Shown here: in pieces, positions 42,719-51,328 of the stretch
Position numbering within the stretch: the first letter of the stretch is position 1
Layout: every line of letters begins with the position of its first letter
Assembly: GCA_003132405.1 (NCBI GenBank)
Contig: PKXQ01000121.1
Coordinates: forward strand, 100,361 to 164,360
Length of the DNA: 64,000 bases
Origin: Acidobacteriaceae bacterium
Lineage (GTDB): Bacteria > Acidobacteriota > Terriglobia > Terriglobales > Acidobacteriaceae
Reading direction: 5' to 3'
The notes under the pieces: model-generated
Told to the model about the DNA's origin: nothing
The model's input: the letters and a program-made list of their open reading frames with translations, nothing else
Databases searched by the model: none
Made by a program: the position numbers and the translations under genes

Positions 42719-43009
42719 GTGATCTCCAGTTTCGGGGACGCCACGACCGCCGATATCTATCACGGGAGCGACACCAAGGCCGCGCGCAGGATCAGCTGCG
42801 AACTCTGGGGTCGTGTGCAACAAAAACTGGATTTGTTGAATGCCAGCACATCGATCGATGACCTACGCGTTCCACCGGCCAACCGTTTGGAAAAGCTTCG
42901 CGGAGATCTCGCCGGTTTCTTCGGTATCCGCGTGAATCAGCAATATCGCATTATCTTTAAGTTCGCGAACGGCAACTGTGCAGAGGTTCGTTGCACCGAT
43001 TACCATTGA
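42719..43009 (+). CDS. higB: HigB/RelE-type toxin
   Basis: A 96-residue mRNA interferase-like toxin of the HigB family. Key text: RRISCELWGRVQQKLDLLNA, DDLRVPPANRLEKLRGDLAG and FFGIRVNQQYRIIFKFANGN, ending VRCTDYH. These proteins cleave mRNA on the ribosome. The start is GTG 42719. The antitoxin gene follows ten bases after the stop. Toxin-first order is typical for higBA. Confidence 0.92.
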   Translation: MISSFGDATTADIYHGSDTKAARRISCELWGRVQQKLDLLNASTSIDDLRVPPANRLEKLRGDLAGFFGIRVNQQYRIIFKFANGNCAEVRCTDYH

Positions 43010-43019
43010 GGAGCCCAAC

Positions 43020-43388
43020 ATGCTGCCAGAATTTCGCATCGCAACTCATCCCGGCCAGATTCTCATCGCGGAGTTTCTCGAACCGCTACGACTGACTCAG
43101 GCCGAACTAGCCCGCTCTCTGCACATCCCTCTCAACCGCGTCAATGAACTGGTTCGCGGTAAACGCGGCGTCACTCCACAATCCGCGCTCTTGCTGTCTG
43201 ACTACTTCGGGAACTCCCCCGAATTTTGGATGAACCTCCAAACCGCCCACGATCTTTCACGCGCACGCCAAGAGATGCGGCAAGCCACGCGCAAAGCCGT
43301 GGGGAAAATTATCCGCAAACGCCCCGCCGGAATCACTCGACTCAAGTCCTCCGCGAAAGTCCGCCGACGCGCCCTAGGCGCTGACTGA
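43020..43388 (+). CDS. higA: HigA-type antitoxin with XRE helix-turn-helix
   Basis: A 122-residue antitoxin and autorepressor. ATG 43020 has TGAGGAG upstream. The body shows HPGQILIAEFLEPLRLTQAE, LARSLHIPLNRVNELVRGKR (helix-turn-helix) and SDYFGNSPEFWMNLQTAHDL, all standard HigA text, then a basic extension (AVGKIIRKRPAGITRLKSSA) that is longer than in many HigA proteins. It should bind the palindrome at 42683-42701. Confidence 0.93.
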   Translation: MLPEFRIATHPGQILIAEFLEPLRLTQAELARSLHIPLNRVNELVRGKRGVTPQSALLLSDYFGNSPEFWMNLQTAHDLSRARQEMRQATRKAVGKIIRKRPAGITRLKSSAKVRRRALGAD

Positions 43389-43434
43389 CGCAACAGCGAG
43401 TCTGGGGTTAGCCAAGATTGTGGGGGTGGTTGCT

Positions 43435-43474
43435 CTTCACCTCTGCAATCTGACCTCGAACCTCTGACCTCTTC
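43435..43474. repeat. Family C repeat at the end of lpxI
   Basis: CTTCACCTCTGCAATCTGAC followed by CTCGAACCTCTGACCTCTTC. It fills the gap between the convergent higA and lpxI ends. Confidence 0.85.
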
Positions 43475-44376
43475 TACTCCGCCCAAACCGCAATCCCCGC
43501 CCGATCCGCGGCATCGATAACCTCCGCCCCATCCAGCAGCAGACATCGCCCCGCATCCACCGCCAGGCAACTCGCTCCCGAGCGCGCCATCGTCTCAATC
43601 GTCTTCACCCCAACCACCGGAACATCAAACCGCATATCCTGCTTCGGCTTCGCAATTTTCACCACCGTCAACGCGCGGCTGAGAAATTGAGAGCCGCGGT
43701 TGCCCCATCCTTCGCGTTCTTTGCGAAGGGTGGGAGACTCTGCCAAACCCTCCGCCGACGCCAAACTCTTCATGATCTCCCCCGCCCGCTCAATGGTCGC
43801 GTCCGTCCCCTCCATCGCCTCCACCGCCACGCACGCCGCTTCCGCAATCACCACCGTCTGCCCAATGTCATACTCCGCCAGCTGCCGCGCCACCGCCCGT
43901 CCATACTCAATATTCTTGCGCTCGTTCTCATTCGGAGCCCGCTTCGTGAGCACTCCCGCCTTCGCCAGCAGCGGTTCCAGCAGCGCCGTAGAATTCTCCA
44001 GCACGATCCCTTCATCCGCCAAAACCTTCGCTACCGCACCTAGCAATGAATCCGTATTCCGCGTCCCCAGCGAGAGCAGCATCTTCGCCAAGCGCCAGTC
44101 CGGCTTGATCGACGAAAAAATCTGCTTGTGCCTGACCTGTCCCGCCATCACCGCGCGAGTCACGCCCGCAGCCTTAAAAGTGTCTATAAGTTTCGAGAGC
44201 TCGCCTAAAGAGAGCCAGTGAACCGAAGCCGCGCCGCGAGACTCAATCTCCGGAAAAGTCTCTTCCTTAATAGCCGCAACCACGACGTCAAAACCCTGAG
44301 CCCGAGCCGCGTCCAGCACCAAAAAAGGGAACTTGCCATTGCCCGCGATCAGCCCAAGCTTTTCTCCGCGGTTCAC
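43474..44376 (-). CDS. lpxI: UDP-2,3-diacylglucosamine pyrophosphatase LpxI, with repeat insertion
   Basis: Hydrolyses UDP-2,3-diacylglucosamine to lipid X in lipid A synthesis. The 300-residue protein has the two LpxI domains: LGLIAGNGKFPFLVLDAARA at the N-terminus and ALTVVKIAKPKQDMRFDVPV with GVKTIETMARSGASCLAVDA at the C-terminus. Residues 214-227 (about SPTLRKEREGWGNR), between the last helix of the middle part and the C-terminal domain, are encoded by a family B palindrome, making the protein longer than usual. The GTG start overlaps the lpxA stop (TAGTG). Confidence 0.95.
   Translation of the reverse strand: MNRGEKLGLIAGNGKFPFLVLDAARAQGFDVVVAAIKEETFPEIESRGAASVHWLSLGELSKLIDTFKAAGVTRAVMAGQVRHKQIFSSIKPDWRLAKMLLSLGTRNTDSLLGAVAKVLADEGIVLENSTALLEPLLAKAGVLTKRAPNENERKNIEYGRAVARQLAEYDIGQTVVIAEAACVAVEAMEGTDATIERAGEIMKSLASAEGLAESPTLRKEREGWGNRGSQFLSRALTVVKIAKPKQDMRFDVPVVGVKTIETMARSGASCLAVDAGRCLLLDGAEVIDAADRAGIAVWAE
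43698..43737. repeat. Family B palindrome inside lpxI
   Basis: GGTTGCCCCATCCTTCGCGT, TCTTTGCGAAGGGTGGGAGA. CCCATCCTTCGC pairs with GCGAAGGGTGGG. The intergenic copy at 31999-32039 is the closest relative. Confidence 0.9.
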
Positions 44377-45182
44377 TACTTGATAACTCCGCGTTCCGAC
44401 GCCTCTATAAATTGAATCAGAATCGCGACGTCATCACCGATGTTCGCCTCCGCCTTCAGCTTCTCCAGCGCCTGCGAAGTATTCAGCTTCGAAGCCAGCA
44501 ACACCTTATACGCGTGATGAATCTTCCGTATCCGCTCCTTACTAAATCCTCGCCGCTCCAGCCCCACCGCGTTCAATCCATACGCCCGCGTCCCGCGCTC
44601 CGCCGACGTCTTAGAAAACGGCAGTACATCGCGCGTAATCGTAGTGCCTCCGCCAATAAAAGCGTGCGTCCCTATACGCACAAAGTGATGTACCGGGCAC
44701 AGCGCCCCAACGGTCGCCCAATCCTCGACCGTCACATGCCCGCCCAGCGTAGCCGCATTCGCCATGATCACGTGATCCCCGATCCGGCAATCATGCGCAA
44801 TATGCGTATACGCCATAATCAAATTATGGCTCCCCACCCGCGTGCATCCCCCGCCCTTAACCGTGGCGCGATTAATCGTCACAAACTCGCGGATTACATT
44901 ATGTTCGCCAATCTCCAGCCGCGTAGGCTCGCCCGCATAACTGATATCCTGCGGCGCTAGCCCAATCGAAGTGAACGGGAAAAAATGATTGCCCGCGCCA
45001 ATCTTAGTCGCGCCCTCAATCACCACATGCGAATCAAGACGGCACCCTTCCCCAATTTCCACCCCAGCCCCAATGACGCAATAAGGCCCCACTTCGCATG
45101 AAGAATGTATCTTGCTTTTAGGATCAATGATCGCCGTAGAATGGATCGCCGTAGGCTGGATCGTCGTAGAATGAATAGACAT
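44376..45182 (-). CDS. lpxA: Acyl-ACP-UDP-N-acetylglucosamine O-acyltransferase
   Basis: First committed step of lipid A synthesis. The 268-residue protein from ATG 45182 is a left-handed beta helix (CEVGPYCVIGAGVEIGEGCR, NLIMAYTHIAHDCRIGDHVI, with the catalytic His in THIAHD) followed by the helical C-terminal domain (FSKERIRKIHHAYKVLLASK). The N-terminus carries an unusual triple pentapeptide, HSTTI-QPTAI-HSTAI, from a 15-base tandem repeat. It overlaps lpxI and follows fabZ, as in many lipid A operons. Confidence 0.96.
   Translation of the reverse strand: MSIHSTTIQPTAIHSTAIIDPKSKIHSSCEVGPYCVIGAGVEIGEGCRLDSHVVIEGATKIGAGNHFFPFTSIGLAPQDISYAGEPTRLEIGEHNVIREFVTINRATVKGGGCTRVGSHNLIMAYTHIAHDCRIGDHVIMANAATLGGHVTVEDWATVGALCPVHHFVRIGTHAFIGGGTTITRDVLPFSKTSAERGTRAYGLNAVGLERRGFSKERIRKIHHAYKVLLASKLNTSQALEKLKAEANIGDDVAILIQFIEASERGVIK
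45129..45173. repeat. 15-bp tandem repeat in the 5' end of lpxA
   Basis: Three head-to-tail units of GATCGCCGTAGAATG with few changes (45129-45143, 45144-45158, 45159-45173), each encoding a pentapeptide ending in Ile. Confidence 0.9.
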
Positions 45183-45208
45183 CGTCAAATGAAAGTTGCT
45201 TTCATCTC

Positions 45209-45295
45209 CAGCCCCGGAGGGGCGTCCTACATTAGCCCAGCGCTTCAGCGCTGGGAGGAATTCAAATGCTGAGTTAAGTCCCGGAGGGACGACCC
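45209..45295. repeat. Family H compound hairpin repeat
   Basis: AGCCCCGGAGGGGCGTCCTA, then CCCAGCGCTTCAGCGCTGGG (perfect stem), then TCCCGGAGGGACGACC. Three hairpins in a row between fabZ and lpxA. Confidence 0.85.
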
Positions 45296-45311
45296 GCTCT
45301 CACCCGCCAAC

Positions 45312-45839
45312 TCAGCTGCCTTCCTGGCTCGCACCTTGATCAGATCCCGCTCCCGCATTCCGCGGCACCAGCCGGCAAGTCACCGTTGCCTCCGCCGCCA
45401 CTTTCCCATCCACATACGCTTTGCCCTCAAGCCGAGCCGCCGTAATCCGCCAAGCCTTCACCACCACCTCAATCCGCAACTGGTCTCCCGGCACAACCGG
45501 CCGCCGAAACCTCGCCTTCTCGATCCCCGTGAACACCATCAGCATCTCGTCGCGGTTTGGAACCTCAGTCAGCAACAACAGCCCGCCCGCCTGCGCGATC
45601 GCTTCCACGATCAACACCCCTGGCATAATCGGCTTGTCAGGAAAGTGTCCCTGAAAAAACGGTTCGGTGATGGTTACATTCTTGAGCGCAACAATACTCT
45701 TCATCCGCTCCAGTTCGACCACGCGGTCGATCAGCAGGAAAGGAAAGCGATGCGGCAGGATCTTAAGTATGTCGCCAATATCCATGCTGGTTTTCACCGG
45801 CTCCGGCTCGTAAGGTGTAGTGTGCGTAATGTCAGTCAT
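45312..45839 (-). CDS. fabZ: 3-hydroxyacyl-ACP dehydratase FabZ
   Basis: Dehydrates 3-hydroxyacyl-ACP in fatty acid elongation. From ATG 45839 (MTDITHTTPYEPEPVKTSMD) it has 175 residues. ILPHRFPFLLIDRVVELE contains the catalytic His, GHFPDKPIMPGVLIVEAIAQ the catalytic Glu, and VVPGDQLRIEV is family-typical. An extra acidic/Gly-rich tail (NAGAGSDQGASQEGS) follows the fold. No strong ribosome binding site is visible. It heads the fabZ-lpxA-lpxI run. Confidence 0.95.
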   Translation of the reverse strand: MTDITHTTPYEPEPVKTSMDIGDILKILPHRFPFLLIDRVVELERMKSIVALKNVTITEPFFQGHFPDKPIMPGVLIVEAIAQAGGLLLLTEVPNRDEMLMVFTGIEKARFRRPVVPGDQLRIEVVVKAWRITAARLEGKAYVDGKVAAEATVTCRLVPRNAGAGSDQGASQEGS

Positions 45840-46002
45840 GCGGTTTTGTTCAAGGCGAAGATTATACTGTAGCGCACGCTCGCGCCACGAAGTTCCTATG
45901 CGAAACTCTTTCAACTTTGTCATCCCGACCGTAGCGCACGCGAAGCCAATTGTAGTGGAGGGACCTCGTGTCTCCCTCCCACAATCAAGCCGAAAGGACA
46001 CC

Positions 46003-48075
46003 ATGACCATCCCATCCCGAGTGCGCCTCACCAGCCTTCTTCTGACCCTCCTTTTCTCCTTTTCCGTCGCCCAGCAACCGCCACAATCCGCCGCGCCCGC
46101 CCTCCCCGCCGACATTCCCGCCACCGCCGAACGCTACTCCATGTTATTGATGGGCACCTTGGCCGGCCAGCAAGCCGTCTGGACCGCCTCCGATGGCACT
46201 CTCCACATTTTCTTCCAGTTCAACGATCGCGGCCGCGGCCCCAAAACCACCAGCGTCCTAAAGCTCGGCGCAAACGGCATTCCCGTCTCCGAATCAGTCA
46301 CCGGCAACGATTATCTGAAATCGCCTGTCGACGAAAATTATTCTCTCGAATCGGGCACCGCCCGGTGGAAAAATACCGCCGAACAAGGTGAAAAGAAAAT
46401 CGCAGCTCCCGCCTTCTATTTAGCCCTCAACGGTGGACCCTCCGAGATCGCTCTCCTGGCCCACGCCGCGCTGCAAGACGGAGGCAAAATCGCGCTGCTC
46501 CCTGAAGGCGAGGCTCGCGTCCAGCGCAAAACCGAGCTAGATGTTGAAGCCAGCGGACACAAAAAGCACGTCACCCTCTACGCCATCGCTGGACTCGATT
46601 TCTCCCCCACCTATTTCTGGGCCGAAGCCGCCGACAAAGCCAACGACAAGTTCTTCGGCACCGCCGACGAATGGGGCTCGATCATTCCCGAAGGTTGGGA
46701 AGCCTCAATCCCCGCTCTGCTAGCCGCCCAAAGCAAGATCAAAGATTCCCGCTCCGCCGACCTCGCCGCCAAACTTGCGCACCACGAGCCCAACGGAATT
46801 CTGTTCGAGAACGCAAATCTATTCGACGCCGAGACCGGCAAGATCATCCGTAACCAGGACGTTTTCGTATATCGCGCTCGCATTACGACGGTTGGACCGT
46901 CCGAGGCTGGAAGCCCACGAGTCGATCCCCAACTCGATGTCCCGCTCGTCATCGACGCCACCGGCAAAACCCTCCTTCCCGGCCTCTGGGATATGCACGC
47001 CCACGTAGGCGATAACGATGGCCTCCTCAATCTCGCCGCCGGAGTCACCACCGTCCGCGATCTCGCCAACGACACCGACTCCCTCCTCGCCCGCCGCCAG
47101 CGCATCGCCGACGGAAAAGAAATCGGCACTCACATCGTCCTCGCCGGAATCATCGACAGTCCCGACGCCTATCACGGCCCCACCAAAGTTCTAGTCTCTA
47201 CCGAAGCCGAAGCCCGCGCCGCCGTCGACAACTACAAGCGCCTCGGCTACGTGCAAATAAAAATCTACAGCTCCGTCAAGCCCGACCTCGTCCCCGTCAT
47301 CATCGACGAAGCTCACAAAAACGGCCTGCGCGTCAGCGGACACATCCCCGCCAACATGATCGCCTCACAATGCGTCGAGGAGGGTTACGACGAAATTCAG
47401 CACATCAATTTTCTCGTCCTCAACTTTTTCCCCGAAATCAAAAACACCAACACCATCGCCCGCCTCACCAAGCCCGGAGAAGTCACCGCTGGCCTCGATC
47501 TCACTTCGCCCCAGGTCCAATCCTTCATCAAGCTCTTACAGGATCACCACACCAAACTCGACCTCACGCTCACCGTTTTCGAAGACCAATACATGGCGCG
47601 CCCCGGTCAAATCTCTCCCGGATTCCTTCCCGTCGCCAATCGCCTCCCCGCGCAGGTTCGCCGCAATCTTCTCACCGCCGGAATGACTCCGCCTCCCGGC
47701 ATGGAAGACACCTACAAAAAATCTTTTGCCAAGATGCTCGATTTCGCCGGTCTTCTCTATCGCTCCGGCCTCTCCATCGAAGACGGCACCGACAATATGG
47801 CCGGATTCGCCCTCCATCGCGAACTCGAACTCGACGTCCAGGCCGGCATTCCCGCCAACGTGGTCCTGCAAGACGCCACCCTCAACGCCGCCCGCATCAT
47901 GAGCATGGATAAAGATCTAGGCTCCATCGCCCCCGGCAAGCTCGCCGACCTGGTTCTAGTCGACGGCGATCCCACAAAGAACATCAGCGACATCAGAAAG
48001 ACCGCGCTCGTAGTAAAAGACGGAGTGATCTATAAACCCTCCGAACTCTACTCCGAGCTAGGCGTGAAGCCGTGA
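46003..48075 (+). CDS. Exported amidohydrolase
   Basis: A 690-residue protein from ATG 46003 (AAGGA upstream) with signal peptide (LTSLLLTLLFSFSVAQ). Residues up to about 270 form an unfamiliar N-terminal region; the rest is an amidohydrolase barrel with WDMHAHVGDNDGLL (two metal His), QIKIYSSVKP (Lys), VSGHIPANM, DEIQHINFL, EDGTDNMAGF (Asp), and the closing GSIAPGKLADLVLVDGDP. The metal set looks complete, fitting the imidazolonepropionase-like/prolidase-like group. Substrate is unknown; it may degrade peptides or cyclic amides outside the cytoplasm. Confidence 0.88.
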   Translation: MTIPSRVRLTSLLLTLLFSFSVAQQPPQSAAPALPADIPATAERYSMLLMGTLAGQQAVWTASDGTLHIFFQFNDRGRGPKTTSVLKLGANGIPVSESVTGNDYLKSPVDENYSLESGTARWKNTAEQGEKKIAAPAFYLALNGGPSEIALLAHAALQDGGKIALLPEGEARVQRKTELDVEASGHKKHVTLYAIAGLDFSPTYFWAEAADKANDKFFGTADEWGSIIPEGWEASIPALLAAQSKIKDSRSADLAAKLAHHEPNGILFENANLFDAETGKIIRNQDVFVYRARITTVGPSEAGSPRVDPQLDVPLVIDATGKTLLPGLWDMHAHVGDNDGLLNLAAGVTTVRDLANDTDSLLARRQRIADGKEIGTHIVLAGIIDSPDAYHGPTKVLVSTEAEARAAVDNYKRLGYVQIKIYSSVKPDLVPVIIDEAHKNGLRVSGHIPANMIASQCVEEGYDEIQHINFLVLNFFPEIKNTNTIARLTKPGEVTAGLDLTSPQVQSFIKLLQDHHTKLDLTLTVFEDQYMARPGQISPGFLPVANRLPAQVRRNLLTAGMTPPPGMEDTYKKSFAKMLDFAGLLYRSGLSIEDGTDNMAGFALHRELELDVQAGIPANVVLQDATLNAARIMSMDKDLGSIAPGKLADLVLVDGDPTKNISDIRKTALVVKDGVIYKPSELYSELGVKP

Positions 48076-48244
48076 GCCATCCGCGGAAAAATTCGCAGCC
48101 GGGAAACCCGCCTTTGTTGTGCGGCGTGAACGTTCGTAACCACGGCCATGTGACCTCTGACATAGACTCCCTCGATCGCAATGCCGATGATCAATACAGG
48201 GATCATGCCAGCCGCCGAACGCCGCTGAGCCCCGGAGACGACCG

Positions 48245-48595
48245 ATGAATTTTCCCGATGCGCGATCCACATCCACTGCTATCGAACACGATCGCCGCCG
48301 CTATCCCCGCCGCACCGTCCATGTCCAGGTCGAACTCCGTCAGGAAGGCATTGACATCCCCCTGCGCCTCGAAACCACCGACCTCAGCCGCGGCGGCTGT
48401 TACGTCCAACTGATGATGCCGCTCCCAGTCAGTGGCCGCGTTCAAGCCAAACTCTGGCTCGATGGCCAGCCCATCATTGTCTTCGGACGCATAGTGACCC
48501 GCCATCCCCAATTCGGCAACGGCATCATGTTCATGGATTATGAAGGCCAAGCAGAAGTACTCTTAAACCAATACCTCGACGCCGTCGTCAGTTAG
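48245..48595 (+). CDS. PilZ-domain protein
   Basis: A 116-residue single-domain c-di-GMP receptor candidate. The RxxxR box is in HDRRRYPRRTVHVQVELR and the second motif is DLSRGGCYVQ (D/NxSxxG), both intact. The rest (SGRVQAKLWLDGQPIIVFGR, GNGIMFMDYEGQAEVLL) completes the barrel. No partner enzyme is adjacent. Confidence 0.9.
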   Translation: MNFPDARSTSTAIEHDRRRYPRRTVHVQVELRQEGIDIPLRLETTDLSRGGCYVQLMMPLPVSGRVQAKLWLDGQPIIVFGRIVTRHPQFGNGIMFMDYEGQAEVLLNQYLDAVVS

Positions 48596-48665
48596 GACGG
48601 CCTTCACGAAGTGCGCGCCCGTCCCAATCTCAATTGGCGATTCGCGAAACGCGACTTGCTTCTGG

Positions 48666-48735
48666 TTTTGGGTGGCGCAGCGGTTTACCGCTACGATAAC
48701 CAGTCTATTTTCAGTACCGGCTTTAGCCGCTGAGG
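48666..48735. repeat. Family A dispersed double-hairpin repeat
   Basis: TTTTGGGTGGCGCAGCGG, TTTACCGCTACGATA, a spacer and ACCGGCTTTAGCCGCTGAGG. Between the convergent PilZ and GNAT genes. Confidence 0.9.
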
Positions 48736-48793
48736 AAGACCGCGGGGCACTCGCGGGTTTTTCAGAAAACTGTTAAACCCCAAATCACAAATC

Positions 48794-49357
48794 TCAAAAA
48801 ACGCTTTTTCCCATCCGCACAATCGGCAGCGCCAACCCATCCCCCAGCGGCGCTTCCACCGCCTCCAACTCCACATAACCCTTCGCCCGATAAAAGGGAA
48901 CGCCCGTCAGCGTCGCTCCCATCTCCAGCCGCCGAAATCCCGCGGCCTGCGCCGCCACTTCGCAAGCCTCAAGAATCATGCTCCCAATGCCCCGCCGCGC
49001 CCACGCTGGATGGACAAAAAACGCCCGTATCTTGGCCGCATCTACTGCCGGATCAAGCAACGAATCCTCTCGCGCCGCAAACTGGTCGCCGCCATACAAA
49101 GTCTTCCGCTTGCTCCACCCCCCGCAACCAACCAGCAAAGGCGCTCTCGAAGGCTCGACCAAATCATCCACTTCCTCCGCCGCAAAATAAGTTCGATCCG
49201 AAATCAGTTGCGTATCCACTCCATAAACCGTCTGCAGCGCCTTCTCCAATTGCACCGCCGAATAATCCCGAGCCTGCAATCCCCGCACCGAAGCTTCAAT
49301 TAATTTCCGCAACGCCGGAATATCGCCAGCTTCAGCCAACCGAATGCGTACAGTCAT
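48794..49357 (-). CDS. GNAT-family acetyltransferase
   Basis: A 187-residue N-acetyltransferase: MTVRIRLAEAGDIPALRKLI at the start, acceptor-side text GCGGWSKRKTLYGGDQ, and the acetyl-CoA motif RAFFVHPAWARRGIGSMILE followed by LEMGATLTGVPFYRAKGYVE. ATG 49357 fits the family start; an earlier ATG at 49402 would overlap the upstream gene. Substrate cannot be inferred. Confidence 0.85.
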   Translation of the reverse strand: MTVRIRLAEAGDIPALRKLIEASVRGLQARDYSAVQLEKALQTVYGVDTQLISDRTYFAAEEVDDLVEPSRAPLLVGCGGWSKRKTLYGGDQFAAREDSLLDPAVDAAKIRAFFVHPAWARRGIGSMILEACEVAAQAAGFRRLEMGATLTGVPFYRAKGYVELEAVEAPLGDGLALPIVRMGKSVF

Positions 49358-49394
49358 AACGGGTGATTCGCCGCCATAAATAAAGACACCATTG

Positions 49395-50099
49395 TCATCC
49401 AATCAGGTTAGCGACGTCCCCCAGCGCATGCGCAATCATGCCCGGACGCAAGCTCTTGCGCCAGTGTGCGAAACCTCCGAAGAGCAGGCCCAGCAGCGTG
49501 ATTATGATCACCATCTTAATTCCCTGATACCAGTGCCCCACGCCGAAGAGAACGCCTTGCGCCAACACTGCGAGGGCGGCGTTCCCCGTCAAAGCCAGGA
49601 ATTGTTTTTGCAAATAGCCGCGATACACCAACTCCTCGCAGAATCCCGCTGTGACTGACATCACCACCCAGAGAACGACTTCAGCCGCACCTCGCGGGCT
49701 CAGGAATGCGAGCGGATCGATATGGGGCCGCAGCACAAGGCCCGCTAAGATCCCTACGCCGGTAACTGCAATCCACAACGCTATCGCCAAAGCGATGTCG
49801 CGCAGCACCTCTTTCCTATTACTCCAGCGCCCGCCCACGAGGTCGCGCAGCCGCGTGGCGCCTGGGATCAGTCCGCCCAGCCATACGTAAAATGTCATTG
49901 CCCACTCGCAGGCAATGACCGACATGTAGACGATGACATTTCCGTGGTGTTGTCCGCCGGCTGCCGGACTGCGACTCTGCATGCGCAAGAGACTCAAAGA
50001 AATCGCCAGCAGAATGATCAGGAGGCCCAGCGAGTGCCACAACGGCGCAACCAGTCTTGCTACAACTCGCGGCGTTAAAGCCTCAGGACGGCTGTCCAT
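49395..50099 (-). CDS. CPBP-family intramembrane protease-like protein
   Basis: A 234-residue polytopic membrane protein, with at least six hydrophobic segments, of the CAAX/CPBP (Abi) family. The conserved motifs are present: EELVYRGYLQ (Glu155, Glu156, Arg160), FGVGHW (His189) and the final HALGD (His224). The active site is therefore complete for a metal-dependent intramembrane protease. Role is unknown. Its end lies 37 bases before the GNAT start, so the two could be co-transcribed. Confidence 0.88.
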   Translation of the reverse strand: MDSRPEALTPRVVARLVAPLWHSLGLLIILLAISLSLLRMQSRSPAAGGQHHGNVIVYMSVIACEWAMTFYVWLGGLIPGATRLRDLVGGRWSNRKEVLRDIALAIALWIAVTGVGILAGLVLRPHIDPLAFLSPRGAAEVVLWVVMSVTAGFCEELVYRGYLQKQFLALTGNAALAVLAQGVLFGVGHWYQGIKMVIIITLLGLLFGGFAHWRKSLRPGMIAHALGDVANLIG

Positions 50100-50128
50100 A
50101 AATTACGCGCAAAATGCAGCCTCGCGAC

Positions 50129-50512
50129 TTACCCCCGCGCCGCCGCGCACTCCCCACAAGGGCAAACCTCCCGCAGATAGAACCACGAATAAATTCCGAG
50201 ATCGTGGTTATCGTTCCACGCAAACCGCAGCGCGTACTTGCCCACTGCCTCCGCCGACAACGCCCTCACCGCCGGCTTAAACATCGGCAGCGCCCCCGGA
50301 GCCAGCTTCGCCGGTTCGCCCGCCTTGCGTCCCGCCTTCGAGCGCTCGTCCTCGCACAGCGCGCACGGACACGCATCCCGCAAAAACACAAACGTATAGG
50401 CGGACCGGTGGCCATCCTTCCACTCAATATCCACACCGGTCCCCGTGGTCAAATGAATCACAACGGACTTCGGATCGTTCCCCACACGCGGAGTGAAATC
50501 AGGCAGCGCCAT
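50129..50512 (-). CDS. DUF971-domain protein
   Basis: A 127-residue protein from ATG 50512, matching the DUF971 (gamma-butyrobetaine hydroxylase N-terminal-like) domain: VDIEWKDGHRSAYTFVFLRD and AVGKYALRFAWNDNHDLGIY with SWFYLREVCPCGEC at the end. Two Cys pairs (CPCALC and CPCGEC) are more than the family minimum and could bind zinc or an iron-sulfur cluster. In other bacteria such domains are found with Fe-S or molybdenum enzyme genes; no such link is seen immediately here. Confidence 0.85.
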   Translation of the reverse strand: MALPDFTPRVGNDPKSVVIHLTTGTGVDIEWKDGHRSAYTFVFLRDACPCALCEDERSKAGRKAGEPAKLAPGALPMFKPAVRALSAEAVGKYALRFAWNDNHDLGIYSWFYLREVCPCGECAAARG

Positions 50513-50698
50513 AAATTTCAGTATCGCACGGCGGCATAGACGCTGACTAAATCGGAATTGGATATGCGCACTGGGGTCGTGCATGCCAGCGTGGGCGCGG
50601 ATAGGAGTTGTCCACGCCCACGGTTTCGCCCCGGTCCCCAGAATGGGCAGCCAGGGTTACACGGCGAGAGGAAAGTGTTTCAAACTACGCTTGCGACT

Positions 50699-51328
50699 TT
50701 ATGCTCCAAACAGCCTGCGACGCATCATTCCGGCGATCCCGATCAATCCCGTGCCCAGCAATCCCAGTGTGCCGGGTTCAGGAACGGTCAAGTTCGTGTT
50801 CCCCATGTGAATCGTCCCTTTGTGATCGTAAGGCTCCTGGTCGGTATACGCGTAGATCGTCTGCGACGTAGTTCCCGTCACCATTCGCCCGGTATAAAGC
50901 GTGCCCTCAATCGTACCCGAGAGTGTGAAAACATAATTGGCGTGGTTGTGGCTGTCTAATGTCCACGCGATCGGGCCGGTGAAGCTGCCCGCAAAGAGAG
51001 TGACCGGATTCGTTGGCTGCCCGGTTAATTTCTTTGCCCACGGTCCCACGCCCATCACGTCAAATGCCGAGCCCGTAGCTGAAAGCGTACCACCCGTCCA
51101 CAGCGAACCGCTGCTAAATCCGCCCGTAGAAAAACTGACCGAACCAAGAGATTGTCCCTTTGCAGCAACAATGTTGCCCCAGCTCGTCAGCTCCGATCCT
51201 TTGCTTGTGATTCCCGAAGCTCCAAATGTAACCGTACCGCCCTGGTTGGTTAGTTCAATCGTGTCCGCCCAAGCTGCTATCGGTAACAGCAGCGCCAATA
51301 GTCCCAGTATTACTGCCAAACGCTTCAT
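50699..51328 (-). CDS. PEP-CTERM sorting-domain protein
   Basis: A 209-residue exported protein. ATG 51328 follows TGGAGGAAA. Signal peptide: LAVILGLLALLLPIAAWA. The mature part is Gly/Ser/Thr-rich and beta-like (ELTNQGGTVTFGASGITSKG, GTLSATGSAFDVMGVG). The C-terminus is a textbook sorting signal: VPEPGTLGLLGTGLIGIAGM with RRRLFGA. Exosortase should cut it at the PEP motif; no exosortase gene lies in the window. Confidence 0.92.
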   Translation of the reverse strand: MKRLAVILGLLALLLPIAAWADTIELTNQGGTVTFGASGITSKGSELTSWGNIVAAKGQSLGSVSFSTGGFSSGSLWTGGTLSATGSAFDVMGVGPWAKKLTGQPTNPVTLFAGSFTGPIAWTLDSHNHANYVFTLSGTIEGTLYTGRMVTGTTSQTIYAYTDQEPYDHKGTIHMGNTNLTVPEPGTLGLLGTGLIGIAGMMRRRLFGA

